Origin: Oribacterium sp. UBA6992
Lineage (GTDB): Bacteria; Bacillota; Clostridia; Lachnospirales; Lachnospiraceae
Assembly (NCBI GenBank): GCA_002449915.1
Contig: DJXY01000144.1
Location: 1-6,000, forward strand
DNA: 6,000 nucleotides
Reading direction: 5' to 3'
Shown: positions 1 through 5,887 of the stretch, piece by piece
Layout of the letters: every line of letters begins with the position of its first letter
Position numbering within the stretch: position 1 is the stretch's first letter
The notes under the pieces: generated by a model
Seen by the model: the letters and a program-made list of their open reading frames with translations, nothing else
Told to the model about the DNA's origin: nothing
Database searches by the model: none
Position numbers and translations under genes: made by a program

Positions 1-10
1 TTCCTGCCAT
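1..10 (-). CDS. Start of next ABC-operon gene (probably ATPase), partial
   Basis: On the minus strand an AGGAGG (24-19) lies 8 bases upstream of an ATG at 10-8, followed by codons for Ala and Gly before the window ends. This start lies inside the still-open permease frame in a different phase, so the two genes overlap, which is common in translationally coupled ABC operons. In SsuC/TauC-type operons the gene after the permease is often the ATP-binding subunit or the substrate-binding protein. Only three codons are visible, so the identity is inference from context. Confidence 0.5.
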
Positions 11-765
11 CCTGTAAACCTCCTCTCAAGGAATTTAACGATCTTCTCAAATGTGATACCGATAATGCCTAGTAAGATGATGCCGAGAAGCACCACATCC
101 ATCTGATAATAGCCGCTCGCCTTCTGGATCATCATACCAAGACCGCGATCACCACCGACAATTTCCGAAGCCATCAAGGTTGTAAGCGAAGTGGAAAGTC
201 CAAGTCTTGCTGCTACCAGAATATATGGAGTTGATGCCGGGATGATGATCTTAAAAAAGATATCTCTGTTTCCCGCACCAAGCACTCTTGCCGCCTTGAT
301 CAGTGTAGCATCTACACCCTTGACACCCTGATATACCGTCACGACCTGTACCAGGAAGGAAGCAATCACGATGACTGTAACCTTGCCTATATTTCCGACA
401 CCAAGCGCCGCTGTAATAAGAAATACATACGCAAGAGGTGGTATATTTCTTACAAACTGAATCCACGGTTCAACGATTCTGCAGAAGGGCTCATACCATG
501 CCATGAGAAACGCCGTCGGTATCGCAAGCACAAAGGCGATGCCAAATCCGGTCAGCACTCTCGACAGAGAACCCCAAACATGCTCCCAGAGAATTGTGGA
601 CTCAATACCTTTAGATACAAATGCAGCCCATACCTTTTTGGGTCCTGCGAATACAATCGGCCAACGGTATGCCGCAAACAGCCAAAGTGCGATTGCTACT
701 CCCAGTGAAATCAGGAGCCACACGCCATTTGGTATCTTATCCCATACGCTTTTTTTCTTATTCAT
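1..765 (-). CDS. ABC transporter permease, SsuC/TauC/ThiX family (3' end outside window)
   Basis: This is an inner-membrane permease of the BPD_transp_1 type used by importers of sulfonates, taurine, nitrate or thiamine precursors. The 255 visible residues are open to the window edge, close to the usual 250-270, so only a short tail is missing. Hydrophobic segments lie at about residues 14-32, 70-90, 110-120, 128-146, 180-200 and 222-238. The cytoplasmic EAA loop that docks on the ATPase is clear at about 157-179 (KAARVLGAG, then FFKIIIPAS), followed by the family-typical MASEIVGGDRGLG at about 198-210. The ATG at 765 follows a good Shine-Dalgarno (AAAGGAG, 5 bases upstream). A second gene starts within its 3' end at position 10. 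The substrate cannot be read from the permease alone, and no TPP, SAM or cobalamin riboswitch is recognisable upstream. The family call is strong; the specific substrate is unknown. Confidence 0.9.
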   Translation of the reverse strand, partial: MNKKKSVWDKIPNGVWLLISLGVAIALWLFAAYRWPIVFAGPKKVWAAFVSKGIESTILWEHVWGSLSRVLTGFGIAFVLAIPTAFLMAWYEPFCRIVEPWIQFVRNIPPLAYVFLITAALGVGNIGKVTVIVIASFLVQVVTVYQGVKGVDATLIKAARVLGAGNRDIFFKIIIPASTPYILVAARLGLSTSLTTLMASEIVGGDRGLGMMIQKASGYYQMDVVLLGIILLGIIGITFEKIVKFLERRFTGWQE

Positions 766-801
766 CACGAACTCCTTTCCTGTAGCTTCATCATACGCAC
801 T

Positions 802-850
802 TAAAAGCCGGCTGATAAGTATGAACTTTTATCATACTTATCAGCCGGCT
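802..850 (-). terminator. Perfect 19-bp hairpin between cyclase and permease genes
   Basis: Positions 806-824 and 832-850 are perfect inverted complements (19 bp) around a 7-base loop. Read on the minus strand the stem is followed by TTTTAA, which fits an intrinsic terminator for the upstream GGDEF gene. The U run is short (four), and the stem begins with a self-palindromic AGCCGGCT. Only 36 bases separate it from the permease start, so if it terminates, the permease needs a promoter overlapping the hairpin. Alternatives are an operator for the transporter operon or a dispersed extragenic palindrome. Confidence 0.55.
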
Positions 851-860
851 GTAGTTACAA
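831..860 (-). promoter_or_regulatory. Candidate promoter of the ABC transporter operon
   Basis: On the minus strand TTGTAA (860-855) is followed after 18 bases by TATGAT (836-831), a fair sigma-A match. The -10 element lies in the right arm and loop of the 19-bp inverted repeat, so a protein bound to the repeat would block this promoter. The call rests only on sequence match and position. Confidence 0.35.
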
Positions 861-909
861 AAAACGCAGGATCCGTTTTATATGTTTTCATGTTTATGCA
901 GGAAAGAGA

Positions 910-2097
910 TCAAATACTCAAGTCCCCCCCCCCTGAAAATTGCATATTATTCATTTCATGATGATTCTTTTTATCACAATACAGCGCAAGGTCCGCATCC
1001 CGGATGAGCTCCTGTACCTCTATATCTGTCTGAGGACTGCCGGTAATATATCCGGAGCTGCAACTGATCGTCATAGAACTCTCAGGAAGCTCAATTTGGG
1101 AAATCCTGGAGAGCCATTGGTTTCTCCTCCTGTTAAATTCTTCCTCCGATATATCCTGCATCAGAACGAGAAACTCATCTCCTCCATACCGGAAACAGCA
1201 GTCTCGCGGAAAAGACTGCCTCAGATATTCCGAAACTCTGGTAAGTATCTGATCCCCTGCCTCATGACCGAATGTATCATTTACTTCTTTAAAATGATCA
1301 ATATCCGCCATCATAACAGTAACATGACATCCCGGTACAGACTTAAGTTTTGATTTCAGCGCAAGTCTGTTTCCGATTCCGGTCAGCGGATCCGTAAGAG
1401 AAAGCTCATTCAGCTGCCGGTTCAAATGCTCGACAACCTGTCTCTGTGAGATCTGACGTGCAAGGATACGATAATGCAGGGTCATACCCAGCCAAAGCAG
1501 GACCCCAAGTGCAAAATAATTGAGGATATTGAGCCGGCATGCCCCATCAATCATAAAAATCATATAAAAAAAGATGGTATGCCCTGTAAGCAGCAGGATA
1601 AAGCTGATCATCGGTTCCATGGACACGAAGCTTGCAAAAACAACCTCCACGATAAAAAAGGTAATCATCTGCTCACCGGCTACGTAATGACGATACGATG
1701 CAGCCATGCCCCATATCATAAGCACTGTATAATACGCAATGAGGACTCCCCTCTCACGATATAGCTTTTGCTCCAGCAGTTCTTCCGATCTGGTCACTTT
1801 GCTTAAATGTACGGCGACTGCGATGCTTAAGACAATGCAAAACAAGACACTAAACAGACTGTCAAGCTCATCCGCAAGATGATCCGCCTGTCTGATGGTA
1901 TACAGGACAAGGATAAACATCTCCAGGATGGAAACTGCCGCGGCGATCCATTGCAGATTACAGACATTGCTTTTAATAATTTCCCGGAAAACCTCCTTCG
2001 GAACCTGAGGATGAATCCAGTCTGCGATTTTTCTGTATAGTGAATGTTTACGGTCCGTCAGATCTCCCACCTTACCGGACCCAGAGTCATCTATCAA
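910..2097 (-). CDS. Membrane-bound diguanylate cyclase (GGDEF protein), six-TM sensor
   Basis: The protein makes cyclic di-GMP from two GTP at the membrane. Of 395 residues, the first ~45 are hydrophilic, then come six hydrophobic helices at about 49-68, 81-98, 117-135, 144-160, 162-183 and 189-212, a short linker with coiled-coil character (213-230), and a GGDEF domain (232-380). The domain starts with LTDPLTGIGNR (234-244), has the metal/GTP segment ADIDHFKEVNDTFGHEAGD (264-282) and an intact GGDEF at 305-309, so it should be catalytic. The product-inhibition site RxxD is not intact: F296 replaces the Arg, though D299 is kept. The start is TTG at 2097 with AGGAGG (2109-2104) six bases upstream; no in-frame ATG competes. 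The membrane part matches no sensor domain I can name. The 3' end carries a run of ten G (933-924) four codons before the stop. It is likely monocistronic, with its own promoter. Confidence 0.93.
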   Translation of the reverse strand: MIDDSGSGKVGDLTDRKHSLYRKIADWIHPQVPKEVFREIIKSNVCNLQWIAAAVSILEMFILVLYTIRQADHLADELDSLFSVLFCIVLSIAVAVHLSKVTRSEELLEQKLYRERGVLIAYYTVLMIWGMAASYRHYVAGEQMITFFIVEVVFASFVSMEPMISFILLLTGHTIFFYMIFMIDGACRLNILNYFALGVLLWLGMTLHYRILARQISQRQVVEHLNRQLNELSLTDPLTGIGNRLALKSKLKSVPGCHVTVMMADIDHFKEVNDTFGHEAGDQILTRVSEYLRQSFPRDCCFRYGGDEFLVLMQDISEEEFNRRRNQWLSRISQIELPESSMTISCSSGYITGSPQTDIEVQELIRDADLALYCDKKNHHEMNNMQFSGGGDLSI

Positions 2098-2114
2098 TAT
2101 ACTCCTCCTCTATA

Positions 2115-2134
2115 ATATAATACTGTTATTATAT
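2115..2134 (-). repeat. AT-rich palindrome just upstream of cyclase RBS
   Basis: ATATAATA (2115-2122) and TATTATAT (2127-2134) are perfect inverted repeats around a 4-base loop. They end five bases from the AGGAGG of the GGDEF gene, inside its predicted 5' UTR. The element could be an RNA hairpin, an operator, or part of a second promoter: TATAAT at 2133-2128 on the minus strand has CTGACA 15 bases upstream, a poor spacing. The function is unknown. Confidence 0.45.
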
Positions 2135-2204
2135 GAAAATAGCTGAACTGTCAGTATCTATGATCTCTCTATTCTCAACTTAAGGTAAAGCTATAATCAT
2201 ATTT

Positions 2205-2233
2205 ATTATACAATGCAATGATCAAAGCGTAAA
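2205..2233 (-). promoter_or_regulatory. Sigma-A-type promoter of the diguanylate cyclase gene
   Basis: On the minus strand TTTACG (2233-2228) and a perfect TATAAT (2210-2205) are separated by exactly 17 bases. Transcription should begin near 2198, giving a 5' UTR of about 100 bases that contains the AT palindrome and the AGGAGG. It is the best promoter match in the window and implies the cyclase is transcribed independently of the esterase gene. Confidence 0.6.
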
Positions 2234-2355
2234 CCAGAAATTATTATTTCAATTATATTTATCAATATTTTTGTTGATATTGTATATGTGGCCGCATATT
2301 TCAAGCCTGATCATGTATATGCTCTTAACAATCCCTTCACCTGCAAAAACAGTAC

Positions 2356-2979
2356 TCACTGCTGCAGGATCCATGCGAATGCTTTTGCCGTCCGCAGATC
2401 CGAGTCCCTGAAATGATTTCCGGGATTCCACTCTAAAGTACACTGCACCTCGCGTTCTTTAAGGATCTTTTCTGCCGCACGGATTTTTTCACTTACCGAC
2501 GCCATCACCGGATTTCTACTGCGATCCTCCTTGTCGCCTAAGCTTAAATATACCTTCCCGCAGCGGATCTGCCGGGATGACATATATTCGATAAAACCCG
2601 GAAACCACATAGATGGAGATGCCGCTGCCACGCCTTTAAAAAGATCTGTCTGATATGCAGCCCAAAGCGCAAAAAGACCAGCAAGCGAATATCCTCCAAT
2701 ATAATAATTTTTCATTGGATCAGCACAAAGCTTCTCTATCTCCTTAAGTGTTTCCGCAGCACCCGCACCGAAATCCTCCTTACCCAAAACCGCCGGTGCC
2801 TGCCAGGGAGAGAGCTCCCGATTCCAGTCCTGAATCTTAACTGCCAGTAAACAAAACCCCTCTGTCGTCTCCTCTTTGATCCCGGCAATTTCACTCTCGA
2901 TCAGCTCAAGGTCATGCTCATCCACCGCCTGTATCAATATATTTACCGCTGCATCGCTGCCGTATTTTAAAATTTCCAT
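2356..2979 (-). CDS. Small alpha/beta-hydrolase-fold esterase
   Basis: This 207-residue cytoplasmic protein (no signal peptide or TM segment) has the layout of a serine hydrolase of the esterase D/Fes-like group. The nucleophile elbow is GGYSLAG at 95-101 with Ser98, followed by an amphipathic helix and the ASPSMWFPGF segment (120-129) typical of this group. An acidic residue in LGDKEDR (D149 or D152) and His189 in NPGNHF (185-190) complete a plausible triad. The start is ATG at 2979 with AGGTGG (2992-2987) seven bases upstream. It is shorter than enterobactin or S-formylglutathione esterases (about 280+), lacking an N-terminal extension. It is divergent from the MATE transporter gene, with 168 bases between starts. 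No clear terminator follows it. The fold is well supported; the substrate is unknown. Confidence 0.85.
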   Translation of the reverse strand: MEILKYGSDAAVNILIQAVDEHDLELIESEIAGIKEETTEGFCLLAVKIQDWNRELSPWQAPAVLGKEDFGAGAAETLKEIEKLCADPMKNYYIGGYSLAGLFALWAAYQTDLFKGVAAASPSMWFPGFIEYMSSRQIRCGKVYLSLGDKEDRSRNPVMASVSEKIRAAEKILKEREVQCTLEWNPGNHFRDSDLRTAKAFAWILQQ

Positions 2980-3044
2980 CTCTATACCACCTTGTCTCTC
3001 CCGGATTTTTTATTTTAGCTTTTGCCTTATCTATCTTATTAAGT

Positions 3045-3074
3045 CGTTAATGTCTGTTGTATCGAGGCGTTAAT
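3045..3074. repeat. CGTTAAT direct repeats in divergent promoter region
   Basis: CGTTAAT occurs at 3045-3051 and again at 3068-3074, 23 bp apart (about two helical turns). The second copy ends at the first base of the putative -35 of the MATE gene. Such spacing suits binding on one face of the helix, so a regulator site is possible, but a 7-mer pair in AT-rich DNA can arise by chance. Confidence 0.25.
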
Positions 3075-3102
3075 TGTTTTACTTCTGCACTTGTGCTATA
3101 TT
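3074..3102 (+). promoter_or_regulatory. Promoter of the MATE transporter gene
   Basis: TTGTTT (3074-3079) and TATATT (3097-3102) are separated by 17 bases, a good sigma-A match. Transcription would begin near 3109. This rules against the upstream TTG at 3091 as start codon, because it lies inside the promoter, and makes the ATG at 3118 nearly leaderless, so it supports ATG 3148. Confidence 0.5.
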
Positions 3103-3147
3103 TGCCCTTATCAGAGTATGAATAGGGTAACACTTCAGAGGCACCAC

Positions 3148-4497
3148 ATGAATAGAAGCTTTGATCCGGTCCATGGATCTTTACTAAAAAATGTTCTTAT
3201 ATTTACACCGCCGCTCATGATTTCTATCCTGCTGCAGCGACTTTTTAATGCAACCGATACCCTGATCGTCGGTCATTTCTGCGGATCTCAGGCACTCGCC
3301 TCTGTCGGTGCCGGCGGTCCGATGATCAATTTCTTTGTCTGGGGCTTGATCAGTCTCTCCGTGGGCAGTGATGTTGTCATCTCCACACTGATCGGAGAAG
3401 GCAACCATAAGGATCTTCTCCGCGCTATGCATTGCATCTATTTCCTTGCCATCATCTCAGGACTGATTTTTTCGCTTGCAGGTATTTTACTCTCACCAGT
3501 AATACTCCGTCTCATGTCTGTACCGGACTATACTTTTACGGAAACGCAGCATTACTGCCAGATCTATTTTACCGGACTCATCTTTACAGCAATCTATAAT
3601 TTCGGAGCTTCCATACTGCGTTCCGCCGGAGATACCAGACGGCCCACATTTTTTCTGTTTCTGGGAGGACTGCTTAACGTTGTCCTGGACCTGCTTTTTG
3701 TTGTGACGTTCCACTGGCAGGTTGCCGGTGCAGCATTTGCATCCGCAATTTCTCAGTTATTTTCCGCAGCACTTGTCACATTATACCTCTGCCGTGGAGC
3801 TGGTCCTGACAGACTGTACCTTAATAAGATCCGTCCTGATCCTAAATTTTTCAGAAAAATACTGTCAATCGGCATTCCATCCTCTATTCAGGGTATTATG
3901 TTCTCGATCAGCAATATCATCGTGCAGTCCAGTATCAACACCTTTGGCTCTGCCGCCATTGCGGCTAACAGCGCGGCACTGACACTGGAAGATTTTGTTT
4001 ATGTAGCATCATCTGCATTCAACCAGACTACCGTTACCTTTACAGGACTAAACGCAGGCGCCGGTAAAACAAAACGCATTCCAAAAATACTAGTGACAAT
4101 GCTTATTTTAAGCGGAATTTCCGGATATCTGATTGGATTTCTGGACTATCATTTCGGCCCGGAGCTGCTTGGACTGTTTACCAATGAGGTCGTTGTGATC
4201 CGCTTGGGCATGTATCGCTTACATTATGTTGCATCCTTATTATTTCTTAACGGAACAATCGATGTCTTTGTCGGTTCCATGCATGGCATGGGCTACTCCA
4301 CGAGACCTACCCTCGTAACCCTGACAACCATCTGCGGAAGCCGGATTCTCTTTATCCTGACCTGGTTTAAAACCCACCATTCTCTGGATGTACTATATCT
4401 GTGCTTTCCACTAAGCTGGATCATTGCGATTATCTGCCAGTTTTTCCTCTGGATCTATCTTTACCACCAATATCTAAGCCGCAAAGCTGCTGCCTGA
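3148..4497 (+). CDS. MATE family efflux transporter (DinF-like)
   Basis: This is a multidrug/toxin extrusion antiporter of the inner membrane, using Na+ or H+ to drive export. From ATG 3148 it has 449 residues, the normal MATE length, with about twelve hydrophobic helices in two homologous halves. Family landmarks are PPLMISILLQRLFNATDTLIVG (about 21-42, with the N-lobe Asp37 at TDTLIVG), ILRSAGDTRRP (156-166), the GGLLNVVLDLLF segment (173-184), and in the second half FNQTTVTFTGLNAGAGKTKR (291-310) and GMGYSTRP (380-387). An open frame continues upstream to TTG 3091 and ATG 3118, but AGAGG (3137-3141) sits six bases before ATG 3148, the promoter overlaps 3091, and homologues start just before the first helix. 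The substrate is unknown. It is the only plus-strand gene, divergent from the esterase and convergent with yaaA. Confidence 0.93.
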   Translation: MNRSFDPVHGSLLKNVLIFTPPLMISILLQRLFNATDTLIVGHFCGSQALASVGAGGPMINFFVWGLISLSVGSDVVISTLIGEGNHKDLLRAMHCIYFLAIISGLIFSLAGILLSPVILRLMSVPDYTFTETQHYCQIYFTGLIFTAIYNFGASILRSAGDTRRPTFFLFLGGLLNVVLDLLFVVTFHWQVAGAAFASAISQLFSAALVTLYLCRGAGPDRLYLNKIRPDPKFFRKILSIGIPSSIQGIMFSISNIIVQSSINTFGSAAIAANSAALTLEDFVYVASSAFNQTTVTFTGLNAGAGKTKRIPKILVTMLILSGISGYLIGFLDYHFGPELLGLFTNEVVVIRLGMYRLHYVASLLFLNGTIDVFVGSMHGMGYSTRPTLVTLTTICGSRILFILTWFKTHHSLDVLYLCFPLSWIIAIICQFFLWIYLYHQYLSRKAAA

Positions 4498-4531
4498 CTT
4501 TGATAAGACCAGAACCCGCAGCTTATTCTTC

Positions 4532-5296
4532 TTACCGCAGAAAGACATATTCCGTATCCGTCGAATGTCTCTCGTCAAAATGGTAGCCGCTCCAGTCAAA
4601 GCTCCGGATCTCCTCCGGAGTTTCCGCATGGATGCTTGCCATAAAACGAACCATCTCTCCCCGGGCCATCTTGGCGTAGACGCCCTTCTGGACCACGCGC
4701 GGCTTTCCGGACTTCTTCCCGGTCTCCTCGGAGAGCTCACCGAAGACGCAGGTTATGAACCTGTCCCCCGGCTGCAGGTAGTCCTCTACGCACTTCGAGT
4801 ACTCCTTGGACGCCAGGTTGATCACTGTACGGCTCTCATCCATCACTTCGCGGTAGATCTTGTCGCCCCAGAACTCATACAGGTTTTTGAAGCCGTCCAC
4901 CTCTGCCTTGGCCTGCATCTCCAGCCTGTAGGGAGTCACGCCGTCCATGGGCTTTAACACTCCGTAGAACCCCGACAGGATCCGCAGATGACTCTGCACA
5001 TAGTCAAATTCGCCGTACTCGAAGACCGAAGGCGCCATGTACTGGTACTGGATCCCGTCATAAGCCAGGATCGCCGGCGTAAGCGCCCCTCTCAGGTTCA
5101 TGTTGTGGAACCTGCGGTAGTTCTCTTCGGCGATTTTGTCATTGCAGTCCCACAATTTTTTGACATCGGCGTACGAAAGCGACTGGATCCACTTCATGAG
5201 TTTTTCCGTTTCTTTCAGAAAGACCGGCATTTCTCTTCCCGTAAAAGTATCCGTATCCTCCAACATCTTTTTGGCCGGTGATATAATGATCTTCAT
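4532..5296 (-). CDS. yaaA: Peroxide stress protein YaaA (UPF0246/DUF328)
   Basis: YaaA in E. coli is induced by peroxide, lowers free intracellular iron and binds DNA; the family is cytoplasmic. This 254-residue protein is full length (E. coli about 258). It keeps the family landmarks MKIIISPAKKM (1-11), the NDKIAEENYRRFH segment (52-64), the AILAYDGIQY segment (75-84), HLRILSGFYGVLKPMD (103-118), PYRLEM (122-127), LYEFWGDKI (139-147), VINLASKEY (158-166), ARGEMVRFM (211-219) and FDWSGYHFDE (233-242). ATG 5296 has AAGGGG (5307-5302) five bases upstream. The gene is richer in GC than its neighbours: by hand count 4621-4860 is about 58% GC, against about 42% in samples of the cyclase and MATE genes. 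It is convergent with the MATE gene (34-base gap) and separated from the upstream gene by a terminator. Whether it serves peroxide defence in this presumed anaerobe is inference. Confidence 0.96.
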   Translation of the reverse strand: MKIIISPAKKMLEDTDTFTGREMPVFLKETEKLMKWIQSLSYADVKKLWDCNDKIAEENYRRFHNMNLRGALTPAILAYDGIQYQYMAPSVFEYGEFDYVQSHLRILSGFYGVLKPMDGVTPYRLEMQAKAEVDGFKNLYEFWGDKIYREVMDESRTVINLASKEYSKCVEDYLQPGDRFITCVFGELSEETGKKSGKPRVVQKGVYAKMARGEMVRFMASIHAETPEEIRSFDWSGYHFDERHSTDTEYVFLR

Positions 5297-5356
5297 AAAA
5301 ACCCCTTCAAGTACAAGAAACCTGTCTTTTTTCGATCAGGCGCGCTCCGCCCGGTA

Positions 5357-5375
5357 AGCTTCGTTATTTGAAGCT
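5357..5375 (-). repeat. Small stem-loop in yaaA leader
   Basis: AGCTTC (5357-5362) pairs with GAAGCT (5370-5375) around a 7-base loop, shortly after the predicted transcription start of yaaA. The 6-bp stem is short and lacks a U tract, so it is not a terminator. Any regulatory role is unproven. Confidence 0.25.
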
Positions 5376-5384
5376 GTCACTTAA

Positions 5385-5414
5385 ATTATAAAACGCATCA
5401 AGCCTATATGGGAA
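5385..5414 (-). promoter_or_regulatory. Promoter of yaaA
   Basis: On the minus strand a perfect TATAAT (5390-5385) is preceded by TTCCCA (5414-5409) with an 18-base spacer. Transcription would start near 5378 and give a leader of about 80 bases. The -10 is convincing; the -35 is only four of six. Confidence 0.5.
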
Positions 5415-5446
5415 TAGTTGAGAAATGTAAAATATTTGTAACTATT
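5413..5446. repeat. Inverted repeat overlapping the yaaA -35 region
   Basis: AATAGTT (5413-5419) and AACTATT (5440-5446) form a perfect 7-bp dyad over 34 bp, and the left arm touches the predicted -35 of yaaA. It is a candidate operator. The spacing of about 27 bp centre to centre is wide, and the sequence is AT-rich, so chance is possible. Confidence 0.3.
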
Positions 5447-5507
5447 GTTTCCGGTTACGGTCTCTGAACCTGTTGGACTATACAGGATATTTTTTCCTTC
5501 CCCGGAG

Positions 5508-5552
5508 AAAAAAAGCGCTTCCATTCCGGATCGACCGAAAATGGCAGCGCTT
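5508..5552 (-). terminator. Strong intrinsic terminator after the DUF1232-like gene
   Basis: On the minus strand AGCGCTT/AAGCGCT arms (5552-5546 with 5519-5513) enclose a further CCATT/AATGG pairing and a CGG/CCG tip, with one mismatch in between. Reading on, the RNA ends in a run of seven U (5514-5508, the first base shared with the stem). It begins only 12 bases after the stop at 5565 and separates that gene from yaaA. Confidence 0.85.
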
Positions 5553-5564
5553 ATCCTTTTTTCG

Positions 5565-5750
5565 TTATTCATTCTGCGGCAGCTCTTCCTCATCGCTGCG
5601 ATCTTCTCCGACGCCAAGCCCTTTGTAGTTCATAAGGGCATACAGCAGGCAGAGGATCATATCATCGACAGGACCCGGCACTGCATCCATCGGAGAAATA
5701 ACATAAATCAAAAGAGCGATCAGGGCAATGATCTTCATATTCTTATTCAT
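5565..5750 (-). CDS. Small DUF1232-like membrane protein
   Basis: This is a 61-residue protein: a hydrophobic helix at about 6-18, then YVISPMDAVPGPVDD (16-30), a second helix (about 30-42) and an acidic tail (EDRSDEEELPQNE, 49-61). The central motif matches the DUF1232/YkvA signature (sPxDxxPdxx...DD), here compressed, with PGP in place of the longer linker before the two Asp. Family members are usually longer and their function is unknown. ATG 5750 has AAGGAG (5765-5760) nine bases upstream, and a strong terminator closes the unit, which argues for a real gene despite its size. An alternative start at Met5 would lose the good spacing. The gene lies downstream of a 175-base leader with repeats and of an unidentified gene at the window edge on the same strand. 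Confidence 0.75.
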   Translation of the reverse strand: MNKNMKIIALIALLIYVISPMDAVPGPVDDMILCLLYALMNYKGLGVGEDRSDEEELPQNE

Positions 5751-5767
5751 CTCATCTCTCTCCTTTT

Positions 5768-5786
5768 CATAAGAAGCTCATAAGAC
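5768..5786 (+). repeat. Inverted copies of the CTTCTTATG repeat beside the RBS
   Basis: CATAAGAAG (5768-5776) and CATAAGA (5779-5785) are reverse complements of the units repeated at 5851-5887. In a minus-strand transcript they lie directly upstream of the AAGGAG of the DUF1232-like gene, so pairing with the distal repeats could hide or expose it. Confidence 0.4.
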
Positions 5787-5850
5787 AGAGCTTGGTTACT
5801 TTCCAAATGAATATACGTGCAATACCGCTTTGTTCCACTCGTCATAGAAC

Positions 5851-5887
5851 ATCTCTTCATATGATCTTCTTATGATCTCTTCTTATG
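5851..5887 (+). repeat. Three tandem copies of ATCT(CT)TCTTATG
   Basis: ATCTCTTCATATG (5851-5863), ATCTTCTTATG (5864-5874) and ATCTCTTCTTATG (5875-5887) abut one another, forming a 37-bp tandem array in the leader of the DUF1232-like gene. Units differ by a two-base deletion and one T/A change. Array role unknown; regulator sites or RNA pairing with 5768-5786 are possible. Confidence 0.6.

Noticed and set aside
766..909. Riboswitch upstream of the permease (TPP, SAM, cobalamin)
   Set aside because: No conserved core such as CTGAGA or multi-helix arrangement is visible; only the single long hairpin.
503..1764. Plus-strand open frames at 503-961, 940-1353 and 1474-1764
   Set aside because: They lie antisense to the well-supported permease and GGDEF genes, have no family signature, and their composition is that expected of the complementary strand.
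2249..2443. Minus-strand 64-residue frame
   Set aside because: It overlaps the C-terminal part of the esterase in another phase and then runs into AT-rich intergenic DNA; no recognisable motif or ribosome site.
3091..3147. Longer N-terminus for the MATE protein (TTG 3091 or ATG 3118)
   Set aside because: TTG 3091 overlaps the predicted promoter and ATG 3118 would be almost leaderless without a ribosome site; ATG 3148 has both a site and the expected length.
4484..4524. AAGCTGC/GCAGCTT pairing as a bidirectional terminator between MATE and yaaA
   Set aside because: The stem is 7 bp with a 27-base loop, begins inside the MATE coding region, and only a broken T run follows.
4565..5281. Plus-strand frames at 4565-4957 and 4988-5281
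   Set aside because: They are long only because yaaA is GC-rich; they are antisense to the complete YaaA match.
5381..5395. PerR box at the yaaA promoter
   Set aside because: TTATAAT is present but the second half (TTAAGTG) does not match; the half-site is explained by the -10 element.
5469..5497. Plus-strand terminator (CCTGT...ACAGG followed by a T run)
   Set aside because: The stem is only 5 bp with an 8-base loop and no plus-strand gene ends nearby.
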